From NCBI RefSeq assembly GCF_036231355.1, contig NZ_CP109497.1, positions 186,001-250,000 of the forward strand: a stretch of DNA of 64,000 bases, written 5' to 3'. Both the position numbers and the translations under genes were made by a program. Positions 42,348 to 50,465 of this stretch are shown here, piece after piece (position 1 is the stretch's first letter; each line of letters starts with the position of its first letter). Origin of the DNA: Streptomyces sp. NBC_01431 (GTDB lineage: Bacteria; Actinomycetota; Actinomycetes; Streptomycetales; Streptomycetaceae). The notes under the pieces are model-generated. The model was not told the origin of the DNA. It worked only from the letters and a program-made list of their open reading frames with translations, and ran no database searches.

Positions 42348-43202
42348 ATGAAGGAGACGGACGCCGCCGGTGCAGTGGGGGAGCCGGATGTGGATGCCGT
42401 GCTCGCCGAAGTGGCGCGGCTGCGGGAGGAGGTGCGTCATCTGCAGGCCCGGGTCCGCAGCCGGCCGCTGATCTCGCACGCTCAGGGCATCCTGGAGGAG
42501 CGCTACCAACTCCCGGACGCGGAAAGCGCGTTCGCGCTGCTGCGGCAGGCCTCGCAGCGTTCCAACATCAAGCTGAGGGTCCTGGCCGAAGCGGTCGTGC
42601 GTACACCCAGACCTGATCAACACAAGGAGCTGTGGTTCCCGGGACGCACCCGGCAGCCACCGCCGCCGCTGTACGCGATCGGAGTCGAGGACGAGGAGAG
42701 CGTGAACCGGAGCACGGTGCTTGGCGCGGTGCTCTCACAGAGTCTGGCCGTCACGGGAACCGACATGGGCAACGTACAGACCGTGGACCGCGACGCACAG
42801 GGTCTGCGCATCGAACGGCACACCGGCCTGAGCGAGGACTTCGTGGAGTTCTTCGCCTTCGTCGGCGAGAGCGGTACGTCCTGCGCCCGCGCCGCCCAGG
42901 ACGTGGCACTGACCACCGTGCACGACGTCGCCACCGACCCGGTCTTCACCGAGCAGGCCCGCCACGCCATCCTCGCCGCGGACAGCCGCGCCTGCCACAG
43001 TGTCCCGCTGGTCGATGACGAAGGTACGTGTGTGGGAATGGTGTCCGCACACCTCCAGCGTCCCGCGGCGGACCTGCACCCTGCCCAGGTCAAGGCTCTC
43101 ATCGCCACCGGCCGCCAGGTGGGCCGCTGGCTCACCTGGCACGAACGCACCGTCGTCGCGGACGCACTGGAATACCTGCACGCTTTGGGAAGGCGCGCCT
43201 GA
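42348..43202 (+). CDS. ANTAR-GAF protein
   Basis: 284 residues. An N-terminal ANTAR RNA-binding helix bundle ('RPLISHAQGILEERYQLPDA', 'AFALLRQASQRSNIKLRVLA') is followed by a GAF domain ('VLGAVLSQSLAVTGTDMGNV', 'CHSVPLVDDEGTCVGMVSAH'). It likely acts as a sensor of a small ligand or redox state controlling antitermination. Start ATG 42348; upstream are three near-identical GAAGGAGGCC-type SD copies (42322-42347). Confidence 0.85.
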   Translation: MKETDAAGAVGEPDVDAVLAEVARLREEVRHLQARVRSRPLISHAQGILEERYQLPDAESAFALLRQASQRSNIKLRVLAEAVVRTPRPDQHKELWFPGRTRQPPPPLYAIGVEDEESVNRSTVLGAVLSQSLAVTGTDMGNVQTVDRDAQGLRIERHTGLSEDFVEFFAFVGESGTSCARAAQDVALTTVHDVATDPVFTEQARHAILAADSRACHSVPLVDDEGTCVGMVSAHLQRPAADLHPAQVKALIATGRQVGRWLTWHERTVVADALEYLHALGRRA

Positions 43203-43258
43203 GGGAAGATCTCCGACGAGGGCAGCCGGGGCCACCGGCTCCAGGGGAGGGGAGGCTC

Positions 43259-44155
43259 GTGGAGATCACCGTGGACACGCTCACCACACCGTGGGAAGGC
43301 GTACTGGCAGAGCCTGTTGGCGGCAGCGCGGTGGGCGTACTCGTGCTGGCCGGTTCGAGCGGTCGCATCGAGACGCACCGATGTGACTTGCTGGCGCGAG
43401 CCGGAATGGCCGCCCTGTCGCTCAGATGGTTCGGCGGTGCCGGGCAGCCCGGAGGAATCTGCGAAGTTCCGCTGGAGACCTTCACCAAAGCCATCGACCT
43501 CTTGCAGGCCAAGGGGGCGGACAGGATCGGCGTGCTCGGAGCGTCCAAGGGCGCCGAGGCCGCTTTGCTGCTCGCGGCCGGAGATCCCCGTATCGACGCG
43601 GTGGTGGCGCTCTCACCTACGTCGCTGGTCTGGGGAAACCTCGGCCCCGGCCTCGACGGGAAGAGCCACCCCTACCGCTCATGCTGGACATGGCGGGGCG
43701 AGCCCGTCCCGTTCGTTCCGTATGACGACGACTGGGCGCCGACGGAACCGGCCGGCGAGCCCGTCGCCTACGCGCCGCTCTACGAACGCAGTCGGCGCAC
43801 CTTCCCCGAGGACGCACGGCAGGCCGTGATACCGATCGAGCGGTCCGCGGCGGAACTTCTGCTCGTGGCCGGCGGTGACGATGAGATGTGGCCGTCGGCG
43901 GCATTCGCAAGGGAGTTGGCGTCACGGCGGTCCGCGGCGGGCCGTACGTCACACGTTGTCAGCACTCCCGATGCCGGGCACCGACCGCGGCTGCCGGGGG
44001 AGGGGCCGCCGCCTCCGTCGGGCCGGTTCCGCTACGGCGGCACGCCACAGGCGGACGCGGCCCTCGGCGCGAAGGCCTGGCCACACATCGTGAGCGTCCT
44101 CACCGGACGGGACGCCTCTGCGGTCCCGCCACCGGAACAGGCCGACCGTCACTGA
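43259..44155 (+). CDS. BAAT/acyl-CoA-thioesterase-like alpha/beta hydrolase
   Basis: 298 residues. The nucleophile elbow is 'IGVLGASKGAEAALLLAAG' (GxSxG). The catalytic acid and His lie late ('LLVAGGDDEMWPSA', 'STPDAGHRPRLPG'), fitting BAAT_C-type hydrolases that cleave or transfer acyl groups. GTG 43259 with GGAGG upstream; the longer frame from 43028 overlaps the ANTAR gene. Close behind that gene (56 nt), possibly co-transcribed. Confidence 0.78.
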   Translation: MEITVDTLTTPWEGVLAEPVGGSAVGVLVLAGSSGRIETHRCDLLARAGMAALSLRWFGGAGQPGGICEVPLETFTKAIDLLQAKGADRIGVLGASKGAEAALLLAAGDPRIDAVVALSPTSLVWGNLGPGLDGKSHPYRSCWTWRGEPVPFVPYDDDWAPTEPAGEPVAYAPLYERSRRTFPEDARQAVIPIERSAAELLLVAGGDDEMWPSAAFARELASRRSAAGRTSHVVSTPDAGHRPRLPGEGPPPPSGRFRYGGTPQADAALGAKAWPHIVSVLTGRDASAVPPPEQADRH

Positions 44156-44164
44156 GGTCGGGGG

Positions 44165-44360
44165 CCCGCCCCCTCTACGCGGGGCATGGGCAAGTGGCTC
44201 GCCACGACGGCAACACGTAGACCGGCCTGGGACGGGCAGGCCGTCGCCGTCACGGCGGCGCGGTCGGCCGGGCACCGTCAGCCCGTGACGGTCGGCCCGT
44301 CACGGTGGGGCCGTCACCGTCACCGTCGGCCCGGCACCGCCAGCCCCTTACCGTCACCCC
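44165..44360. repeat. CCGTCACGG/CCGTGACGG-rich hairpin-forming stretch
   Basis: Between convergent genes: repeated GTCACGGCGG, CCGTGACGGTCGGCCCGTC and GGCCGTCACCGTCACCGTCG units with many internal stems. It probably terminates both the hydrolase and the NTF2-like genes. Confidence 0.4.
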
Positions 44361-44367
44361 GGCGCGG

Positions 44368-44949
44368 TCAGTCGGCCACGTCGTCCCAAGCCATCGAGCT
44401 CATACGCCACCCGGCGGGCGTCCGGACGAACTGGGTCGCCTTGTGGCCGGAGCCCTCGAACCACGTGCCGTTGAGGAAACCGGACTTGCGGTACTCGCTG
44501 AACCGCTGCGCGACCGACCCGAACACCTCGGTGTGCTCGGCGACTTCCCACTCGGAGAACTCCGTCAGCGAACCGTCGGTGAGGATCTTCTCGCGGGGCT
44601 CGATGAAGGCATCGAGATCGTAGACCACGGGCTCGTCCCCGACGTTGCTGATGATCATCCCCTGCGGGATGAACACCTCCCGGACCCGGTCGACGTCGGG
44701 CCGCCTGCCGTCGGTGTTGGTGAACGCACCGAGGAACCTACGCATCAGCCGGTCGAGTTCGGCCTTGACCTCTGAGGCTGCGGAGGCCTGGGAGGCTCCG
44801 GACTTCCCAGACGCCCCAGACACGTCTGATGCCCCAGACACGTCGGATGCATCAGACGCGTCGGATACCGCGGAGACCTCAGATACCGCGGAGGCCTCAG
44901 GTACCTCAGATGCCTCGGACACTTCAGATACCTCGGACAGCTCGGACAC
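44368..44949 (-). CDS. NTF2/SnoaL-like protein with repetitive N-terminus
   Basis: 193 residues from GTG 44949. Residues 1-60 are almost only Ser, Glu, Val, Ala, Asp and Gly in near-tandem 'SEVSEASEV', 'SDASDASDVSG' units, coded by repeated DNA. Residues ~65-193 are an NTF2-like cone ('KAELDRLMRRFLGAFTNTDG', 'IPQGMIISNVGDEPVVYDLD', 'GTWFEGSGHKATQFVRTPAG'). Longer start frames lack an SD. Function unknown; the tail may be a flexible tether. Confidence 0.75.
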   Translation of the reverse strand: MSELSEVSEVSEASEVPEASAVSEVSAVSDASDASDVSGASDVSGASGKSGASQASAASEVKAELDRLMRRFLGAFTNTDGRRPDVDRVREVFIPQGMIISNVGDEPVVYDLDAFIEPREKILTDGSLTEFSEWEVAEHTEVFGSVAQRFSEYRKSGFLNGTWFEGSGHKATQFVRTPAGWRMSSMAWDDVAD

Positions 44950-45028
44950 AAGTACCCCCCTGGGAGACGACGGTTCGTGCTTGATCGTCGCCCACGGGGG
45001 CCCGCTCAGCAAGGCTGGTGACGCGCCG

Positions 45029-46297
45029 TCATCCGGAGCTCGGCTGCACCGACGGGGTCGATGAGGGCGACGGGGCCGACGGGTGTGGCTCCGGGGTGGG
45101 GAGCCCGAACACGTGCCCGGGGGACACGATGCGCGTGATCGCCTGCCCGAAGAGCGTGCTGGGCTCGATGTTGTTGTGCAGGATGTCCGTGTTGAGGACC
45201 ACGACCATCGTGGCCTTCGCCTCGGGGAGGTACACCGTCAGCGTCTCGTAGCCGGGCAGTGAGCCGTTGTGGCCGATCCAGCCCTGGACGTTGAGGATGC
45301 CCAGGCCGTACCCGGCGCCCGGGATCGGCGTCGGGAGGAACCTGAGGCGCGCGGCCTGCGTCTTGGCGGACAGCAGAGTGCCAGTGGCGAGCGTATGGGC
45401 CCAGCTCTTCAGGTCCGGCAGGTTGGAGATCATCGCGCCGGCCGCCCAGGCCCAGGAGGGATTCCAGTCCGTGCTGTTCTCGACCTTCCCGGAGAGGGTC
45501 TGGTTGGTGTAGCCCTGGGCGTGCGGGTTCGGGAACTCGGCGCCGGTCGGGAAGACGGTGTGGTTCAGCCCGGCCGGTTTCAGGACCTTCTGCGTGATGA
45601 TGTCGTGCAGCGGCATGCCGCCCACCTTCTCCACGACCAGACCGAGCAGGATCAGGTTGGTGTTGCAGTACACGAACCGGGTGCCGGGCTGGAACGCCAC
45701 CGGGTGCTTGAACGAGTAGTCCAGCAACTGCTGGGGCGTCATCGGCTTCTTCGGATTGGTGAGGAACGCCTTCACGAAGCCCGGGTCCTCGGAGTAGTTG
45801 AACAGTCCGCTGCGCATGTCCGCCAGGTCGCGCAGCCGGATCTTGTCCCCGTTGGGGACGCCCTTGACGTACTTCGAGATCGGGTCGTCGATGGCCAGCT
45901 TGCCCTGGTCGACCAGTTGGAGCAGGGCGGTCACCGTGAAGGTCTTGGTCTCGCTGCCGATCCGCACGTACAGGTCCGGCTTCATGGGCGCGCCGGTGGA
46001 CTTGTCGGCCACGCCGAAGGCCTTGACGTAACTCCCCTTGCCGGGTGCCGACACGCTGACCGCCACGCCGGGCACGTTCGCCTCGCGCATGACCTGCTTG
46101 ATGGCGGTGTCCAGGCGGGCGGCGACGGCCGGGGTGAGGTTCGCGAAGCCGGTGTCGCTGGAGGCCGACGCGGAGGGGGACGGGCTCTGGGTCGAGAGGA
46201 GGCCGTACGCATTCGCCGTTGACGCCGGTACGGCGAGCACTGCGGTGGCCGTCAGGCCCACGCACGCCTTGCGCCAGTGAATCCGTGAATACCTCAT
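45029..46297 (-). CDS. secreted serine hydrolase (beta-lactamase/DD-peptidase family)
   Basis: 422 residues from ATG 46297 with AGGAGG. A Sec signal peptide (KACVGLTATAVLAVPASTANA) leads into a class C beta-lactamase-like domain: SxxK 'IGSETKTFTVTALL', YxN 'RFVYCNTNLILLG', HxG 'GWIGHNGSLPGYETL'. The C-terminus is Pro/Ser-rich (HPSAPSPSSTPSVQPSSG). It probably acts on cell-wall peptides or esters outside the cell. Not obviously operonic. Confidence 0.88.
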   Translation of the reverse strand: MRYSRIHWRKACVGLTATAVLAVPASTANAYGLLSTQSPSPSASASSDTGFANLTPAVAARLDTAIKQVMREANVPGVAVSVSAPGKGSYVKAFGVADKSTGAPMKPDLYVRIGSETKTFTVTALLQLVDQGKLAIDDPISKYVKGVPNGDKIRLRDLADMRSGLFNYSEDPGFVKAFLTNPKKPMTPQQLLDYSFKHPVAFQPGTRFVYCNTNLILLGLVVEKVGGMPLHDIITQKVLKPAGLNHTVFPTGAEFPNPHAQGYTNQTLSGKVENSTDWNPSWAWAAGAMISNLPDLKSWAHTLATGTLLSAKTQAARLRFLPTPIPGAGYGLGILNVQGWIGHNGSLPGYETLTVYLPEAKATMVVVLNTDILHNNIEPSTLFGQAITRIVSPGHVFGLPTPEPHPSAPSPSSTPSVQPSSG

Positions 46298-46476
46298 GGG
46301 CAGGCCTCCTGCCGGACGAGGAGGTCCGGACGATGACGTCCGGACGAGGACATCAAACCTTTTCCACGCTAGGCCTGCCCGGTCGTCCGCGCATGGCGGT
46401 GCTCGGGTTGCGGATCCCGCGAGACCGTGCCGGGCCCGCACCGCGGGCTACCGTCCCGCGCACACCTTCGCGCGCT

Positions 46477-46851
46477 TCACGGTTGCCAGGTGCGCAGCCG
46501 AGCGGCGATGCGTGCCGCGGTGCAGCGCGGGTCGTACAGGTCGCCGGCCAGTTCGGTGAGCTGTTCGCGGGTGGGGTCGACGGGGATGCCGCTCGCGTTG
46601 AGGTACATCACGGCCACCGCGCACGCGACGGTGAGGTTGGAGCGCTCCAGCCAGCGCAGCGCGAGGGTGTGGACCAGAGCGGCGGCCCGCGCGAAGGGGC
46701 CGCCGTAGACGGGCTGTTCGAGGAGTTCGGCGCGGTGGCGTGCGACGGCGGCGATGGGAACACCCAGGTCGTCCGGCGCGGGGTCGCGGTGCCCCGCGCG
46801 TTCGGCGACTTCCAGGATCCAGGACAGGTCGACGTGCAGGGACATGCTCAC
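46477..46851 (-). CDS. Doc/Fic-like toxin, diverged active site
   Basis: 124 residues. 'RAAALVHTLALRWLERSNLT' and 'VACAVAVMYLNASGIPVD' align with the Doc/Fic helices, but the HxFxDxNKR motif is replaced (RWLERSNLT), leaving only the Asn. GTG 46851 overlaps the antitoxin stop (GTGA). Together they form a toxin-antitoxin module at the edge of the RiPP operon. Activity may be altered or lost. Confidence 0.72.
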   Translation of the reverse strand: MSMSLHVDLSWILEVAERAGHRDPAPDDLGVPIAAVARHRAELLEQPVYGGPFARAAALVHTLALRWLERSNLTVACAVAVMYLNASGIPVDPTREQLTELAGDLYDPRCTAARIAARLRTWQP

Positions 46852-47111
46852 GCAGCGGCGCCCCGGGAGGAGGCGGTGGGGGTGTGCCGCGCGTCCAGGT
46901 CCGCCTCCAGGCCGTCGAGGAAGTCCCCGTGGGTGTCGATCAGCCGCTGGGCGGCCGCCATCCCGGCCGCGCGGGCTCCGGTGGTGTCCTCGGTGATGAG
47001 GATCTCCACGTACTTGTTGAAGTCCAGCCCGCGGGCGGCCGCGGCGTCCTTGCCCGCGGCGAGCACCGTGGGCTCAAGCCGAACCTGGGTCTGCTTCTTC
47101 GCGCTGCTCAT
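46848..47111 (-). CDS. RHH antitoxin of the Doc-like module
   Basis: 87 residues. 'KKQTQVRLEPTVLAAGKDA' and 'GLDFNKYVEILITEDT' form a ribbon-helix-helix, followed by an acidic tail (DTHGDFLDGLEADLDARHTP) likely to bind the toxin. ATG 47111. First gene of the pair; probably represses its own promoter. Confidence 0.75.
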   Translation of the reverse strand: MSSAKKQTQVRLEPTVLAAGKDAAAARGLDFNKYVEILITEDTTGARAAGMAAAQRLIDTHGDFLDGLEADLDARHTPTASSRGAAA

Positions 47112-47160
47112 GATGACAAGGTAGCACCCTGGTAGCAGACGGGGCCGGTCGATCTGGAGC

Positions 47161-47307
47161 CTAGGGCTGGGCGCCGTCGACGAAGTGCCAGTACGTCGTC
47201 GCCTCCGGGCGCGGCCGCCGCTCCAGCGGGTCCGCGACCATGCGCCGCAACCGGCCCCACGGTGTGACGGCCAGGTAGTAGACGGCGGCAAGCAGAATCC
47301 GGCGCAC
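47161..47307 (-). CDS. 48-residue SxtJ-like mini-protein
   Basis: GTG 47307 follows GGAGG at 9 nt. The product, VRRILLAAVYYLAVTPWGRL (1-20) followed by RMVADPLERR and ending TTYWHFV, resembles the C-terminal half of SxtJ, the small membrane partner of NodU/SxtI carbamoyltransferases ('TPxGLxxRxxGxDPL...YW' from memory). Only one hydrophobic stretch (ILLAAVYYLAV) is present. It ends the RiPP operon, 121 nt after carbamoyltransferase I. The short length suggests a shrunken partner. Confidence 0.6.
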   Translation of the reverse strand: MRRILLAAVYYLAVTPWGRLRRMVADPLERRPRPEATTYWHFVDGAQP

Positions 47308-47428
47308 GGTCGTGCACCTCCTCGGGATCGGACAGCAGGGTCGTCGGCGCGTGAAGGGGTGGGCGGCGCGAACCCGGGCGGACCCTCGGTCCAGGCGCGG
47401 GGCCGCGGCACATGACCCGGTCGGACCC

Positions 47429-49342
47429 TCAGTCCACCGGAATCCTCGCCCGCCAGTCCGCTTCCTCCTCCCACACCGGTTGTGCCTCCTTGCGCAGGAG
47501 GAACCCCCCGATGGCGAGCGCGTCGATGTTGGTCCGCATGAAGCACGTGTACGCGTCTTCCGGGCTGTTCACGATCGGCTCCCCGCGGACGTTGAACGAC
47601 GTGTTGATCAGCACCGGACAGTTCGTCCGCTCCTTGAAGGCCAGCAGCAGGCGGCGCAGGCGGGGGTGGGCGGGGCCCACCGTCTGGACGCGGGCGGTGC
47701 CGTCGATGTGGGTGACGGCGGGGATGGTGGAGCGGGGAACCCGCAACAGGTCGAGCCCGGCGGTGCCGGCCGGCACCTCGTGATCCAGCCGCTGCGCCGC
47801 GGACACCCGGCTCACGAGCAGCATGTACGGGCTGTCCTGCCGCAGTTCGAAGTAGTCCTTGGCGTCCTCGGCCAGGACGGCGGGCGCGAACGGGCGGAAG
47901 GACTCACGGAACTTGGTCCGCAGATTGAGTGCCGACTGCATCCCCGGGTCGCGCGGGTCGGCGAGAATCGAGCGCGAGCCGAGCGCACGCGGCCCGAACT
48001 CCATGCGGCCCTGGAACCACCCCACGATCTTGCCGTCGGCCAGCGCGGCGGCCACCTCCCGAACCAGCGCGTCCGGGTCCAGGCGGGTGTAGGGCGCTTG
48101 GAGCCGGTCGAGGCGGGCGCCGATCTGTTCGTCGGAGTACTCCGGGCCCAACAAGGCGCCGGACATGGCATCTTGACGGTACGTCAGAATACTCGGCCGA
48201 TGGTGCGTGCCGGAGTGCTTCGGCTCCCGTACGCCGCCACTGGACATCGCGTCCAGGCCGTCGGCCGTCAGGTGGGCGCGGGCCGCGCCCCGCCCGTGCG
48301 TCACCGCCAGTGCCGCGCCCAGCGCGCCGCCCGCGTCGCCCGCCGCCGGCTGCACCCACAGCTCGTCGAGGCCCGCCTGCTCGACCACCTTTCCGTTGGC
48401 GACGCAGTTGAGGGCCACCCCGCCCGCCATGCACAGACGGGACTCGCCGGTCAGCGCGCGGGCGGTCCTGGCGAGGCGTACCACCACCTCCTCGGTGACC
48501 TGCTGTACCGAGGCCGCGAGGTCGAACTCCCTCTCCGTCAGGGGCCCTTCGGGCTCCCGGCGGGGGCCGCCGAACAGCTCCTCGAAGGCGCGACCGGTCA
48601 TGACGCGGCCGCGCAGAAACTCGAAACGGCGGACGTCGAGCCGGAAGGTGCCGTCCGGTTTGACGTCGATCAGCCGCTCGCGGATGAGCGCGGCGAACCG
48701 CGGCTTCCCGTACGGCGCCAGGCCCATCAGTTTGTACTCGCCGGAGTCCACCTTGAAACCGCAGAAGTAGGTGAACGCCGAGTACAGCAGGCCCAGCGAG
48801 TGCGGGAAGCGCAGTTCGGCCAGTTGCCGCAGCTCGGTGCCCCGGCCGTGCCAGAGCGTGGTCGTCGCCCACTCCCCGACGCCGTCGATGCACAGCACCG
48901 CGGCCGTGCGGAACGGGCTGGGGAAGAACGCGGAAGCGGCGTGCGAGGCGTGGTGGCGCAGGGCCACGATCGGGGGCACCGTACCGCCGCCCCGGGCGAG
49001 TTCGTCGCGTACCGCGTCGGTGGCCCTGCGCTTCCAGCGCAGCCAGCCGGGAAACGAGTCCCGGAAGGCGGGCAGGGCGTGCGGGGCGGATTCGGCGAAC
49101 GTGGCCATGACCCGGCGGAACTTGAGCGCCGGGTCCTCGTAGTACGCCACCGCCGACAGGTCGTCGAGGGTGATGCCGCCCGCCTCCAGGCAGTACTCGA
49201 CCGCGTGCCGGGGAAAGGACGGGTCGTGGCGGCGCCGGCTGAACCGCTCCTCCTGGGCCGCCGCGACGGGCACGCCGTCGGCGACCAGGGCGGCGGCACT
49301 GTCGTGGTAGAACGCGGACACGCCAAGGACCAGCTCCGTCAC
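47429..49342 (-). CDS. carbamoyltransferase I (NodU/CmcH/SxtI type)
   Basis: 637 residues, full length for the family. The N-terminal Kae1-like ATPase/carbamoyl-adenylate domain has 'LGVSAFYHDSAAALVADG', 'LRHHASHAASAFFPSPF' (metal His) and 'GLAPYGKPRFA'. The C-terminal part has 'MEFGPRALGSRSILADPR', 'HIDGTARVQTV' and 'PVLINTSFNVRGEPIV'. It uses carbamoyl phosphate and ATP to carbamoylate a hydroxyl group. GTG 49342 follows AGGAGGAAC. It sits with SxtJ- and SxtK-like mini-genes, as in saxitoxin-type loci. Its target here is probably the RiPP or a modified side chain. Confidence 0.92.
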   Translation of the reverse strand: MTELVLGVSAFYHDSAAALVADGVPVAAAQEERFSRRRHDPSFPRHAVEYCLEAGGITLDDLSAVAYYEDPALKFRRVMATFAESAPHALPAFRDSFPGWLRWKRRATDAVRDELARGGGTVPPIVALRHHASHAASAFFPSPFRTAAVLCIDGVGEWATTTLWHGRGTELRQLAELRFPHSLGLLYSAFTYFCGFKVDSGEYKLMGLAPYGKPRFAALIRERLIDVKPDGTFRLDVRRFEFLRGRVMTGRAFEELFGGPRREPEGPLTEREFDLAASVQQVTEEVVVRLARTARALTGESRLCMAGGVALNCVANGKVVEQAGLDELWVQPAAGDAGGALGAALAVTHGRGAARAHLTADGLDAMSSGGVREPKHSGTHHRPSILTYRQDAMSGALLGPEYSDEQIGARLDRLQAPYTRLDPDALVREVAAALADGKIVGWFQGRMEFGPRALGSRSILADPRDPGMQSALNLRTKFRESFRPFAPAVLAEDAKDYFELRQDSPYMLLVSRVSAAQRLDHEVPAGTAGLDLLRVPRSTIPAVTHIDGTARVQTVGPAHPRLRRLLLAFKERTNCPVLINTSFNVRGEPIVNSPEDAYTCFMRTNIDALAIGGFLLRKEAQPVWEEEADWRARIPVD

Positions 49343-49380
49343 GTTCCTCCTCCCCTCATCGGATGCGGGCGGCGCGCGGT

Positions 49381-49479
49381 TCAGAACATCGGGTAGATGG
49401 AGGCGTCGTCCTTGGGCTGGGGCTTCAGCTTCGGTTTGCGGCGCATAAGTCGGTCCAGAATCCTCCGCAGCCGCGTCAT
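49381..49479 (-). CDS. 32-residue protein with DUF5989/SxtK-like tail
   Basis: ATG 49479 and stop 49381, just before carbamoyltransferase I. The sequence is very basic (RLRRILDRLMRRKPKLKPQ) and ends DDASIYPMF. The IYxxF ending recalls DUF5989/SxtK proteins, which sit next to NodU carbamoyltransferases and end in similar IYTLF residues (from memory), but the membrane helix of that family is missing. RBS spacing is acceptable (GGACTCACC upstream). Real gene status rests on context. Confidence 0.5.
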   Translation of the reverse strand: MTRLRRILDRLMRRKPKLKPQPKDDASIYPMF

Positions 49480-49508
49480 GGTGAGTCCGTCCTCATGGGT
49501 GAGTCCTC

Positions 49509-50426
49509 CTACGACAGGTCGAGGTGCTCGGCCAGGACGCGGGCCACGGCGTCGTAGCCCGCGTCCACACAGTGGACCCGATCCACGAACAGCCAGTCGT
49601 CGGCGGCGGCCGCCTCGCCGAGCGCGGGGTTGAGGTCGAGGAAGCCGGCCCCGGTGCTCGCGCAGCCCTCGCGCAGCGCCTGCGCGTAGCGGCGGCCCAC
49701 CTCCATTGAGGCGATGTCGTTGTGCAGCCGCCGCCAGTTGGAGACATCGTCCAGTTCGTCGAAGAGCGCCTTCTCCTGCGGGGCGGGCTCGTCCCGGACC
49801 CAGGGGGCTAGGGGTTGCAGTACGTAGGTGAGTCGGGCGCCGAACGCCGTCGCGAAACGCTGCCAGCCCTTGAGGTGACGGATCGTCAACTCACTGGCGT
49901 GGGCGATGCGTTGGTCGGGGGTGGGCACGTTCTCCGGTGCCGGGCCGCATTCGAAGAAGGCGCCGTGGCGGCCCTGCTGGGACTCCGGGAGCCTGCTGAG
50001 GACCAGGTTGTTGACACCCGACAGCACGACGATCTCCTCGACCTCGTCCAGGAGGTGCTGGAAGAGGGCGGTGAGCATCAGTTCCTGTACGGAGTTCAGG
50101 CTCTGGCCCGAGAAGTTCAGCCACGGCCGTCCGGGGGCGTAGCGGGTGCCGAGGCGGGAGGGGACGGTGGCGTGGTCGCCGGTGGCGCCGACGCCGAAGA
50201 CGGCGGAGCTGCCGGCGAGCAGCCGCACCGGGCCCGGCGGGCGCTCGCCCGCCACGGAGGCCGTCCGGCCGTCCGTGGTGTGCGAGATCCGGAAGCCGCA
50301 CGGGTCGGTGCGGTAGACCGGGGTGCTCTCGTTGCCGTACTGGAAGAAGCCGATGTACGGCTGGTCCTCCAGGACGAACGTGTAGTGCTCCATCTGGGGC
50401 GTCAGTTCGGCCCGTGGGGACTTCAC
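49509..50426 (-). CDS. SGNH/GDSL-like hydrolase of the RiPP operon
   Basis: 305 residues. Block I 'VRLLAGSSAVFGVGATGD' (Ser nucleophile), 'LVLSRLPESQQG' after 'LSGVNNL', and the C-terminal 'WLFVDRVHCVDAGYDAV' with DxxH give the SGNH triad. Enzymes of this type are found beside NodU carbamoyltransferases in other biosynthetic loci. No signal peptide, so intracellular acyl or carbamoyl ester handling is possible. Confidence 0.8.
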   Translation of the reverse strand: MKSPRAELTPQMEHYTFVLEDQPYIGFFQYGNESTPVYRTDPCGFRISHTTDGRTASVAGERPPGPVRLLAGSSAVFGVGATGDHATVPSRLGTRYAPGRPWLNFSGQSLNSVQELMLTALFQHLLDEVEEIVVLSGVNNLVLSRLPESQQGRHGAFFECGPAPENVPTPDQRIAHASELTIRHLKGWQRFATAFGARLTYVLQPLAPWVRDEPAPQEKALFDELDDVSNWRRLHNDIASMEVGRRYAQALREGCASTGAGFLDLNPALGEAAAADDWLFVDRVHCVDAGYDAVARVLAEHLDLS

Positions 50427-50465
50427 GGTGGGCTGCCCTCCTGCTCGGCTCGTGAGGGGTGGGGG

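Noticed and set aside
45006..46265. 419-codon minus frame
   Set aside because: Alternative frame of the serine hydrolase; the frame used has signal peptide, SxxK, YxN and HxG.
47904..48893. 329-codon minus frame inside carbamoyltransferase I
   Set aside because: Same-strand shadow; the overlapping 637-residue gene has all family motifs.
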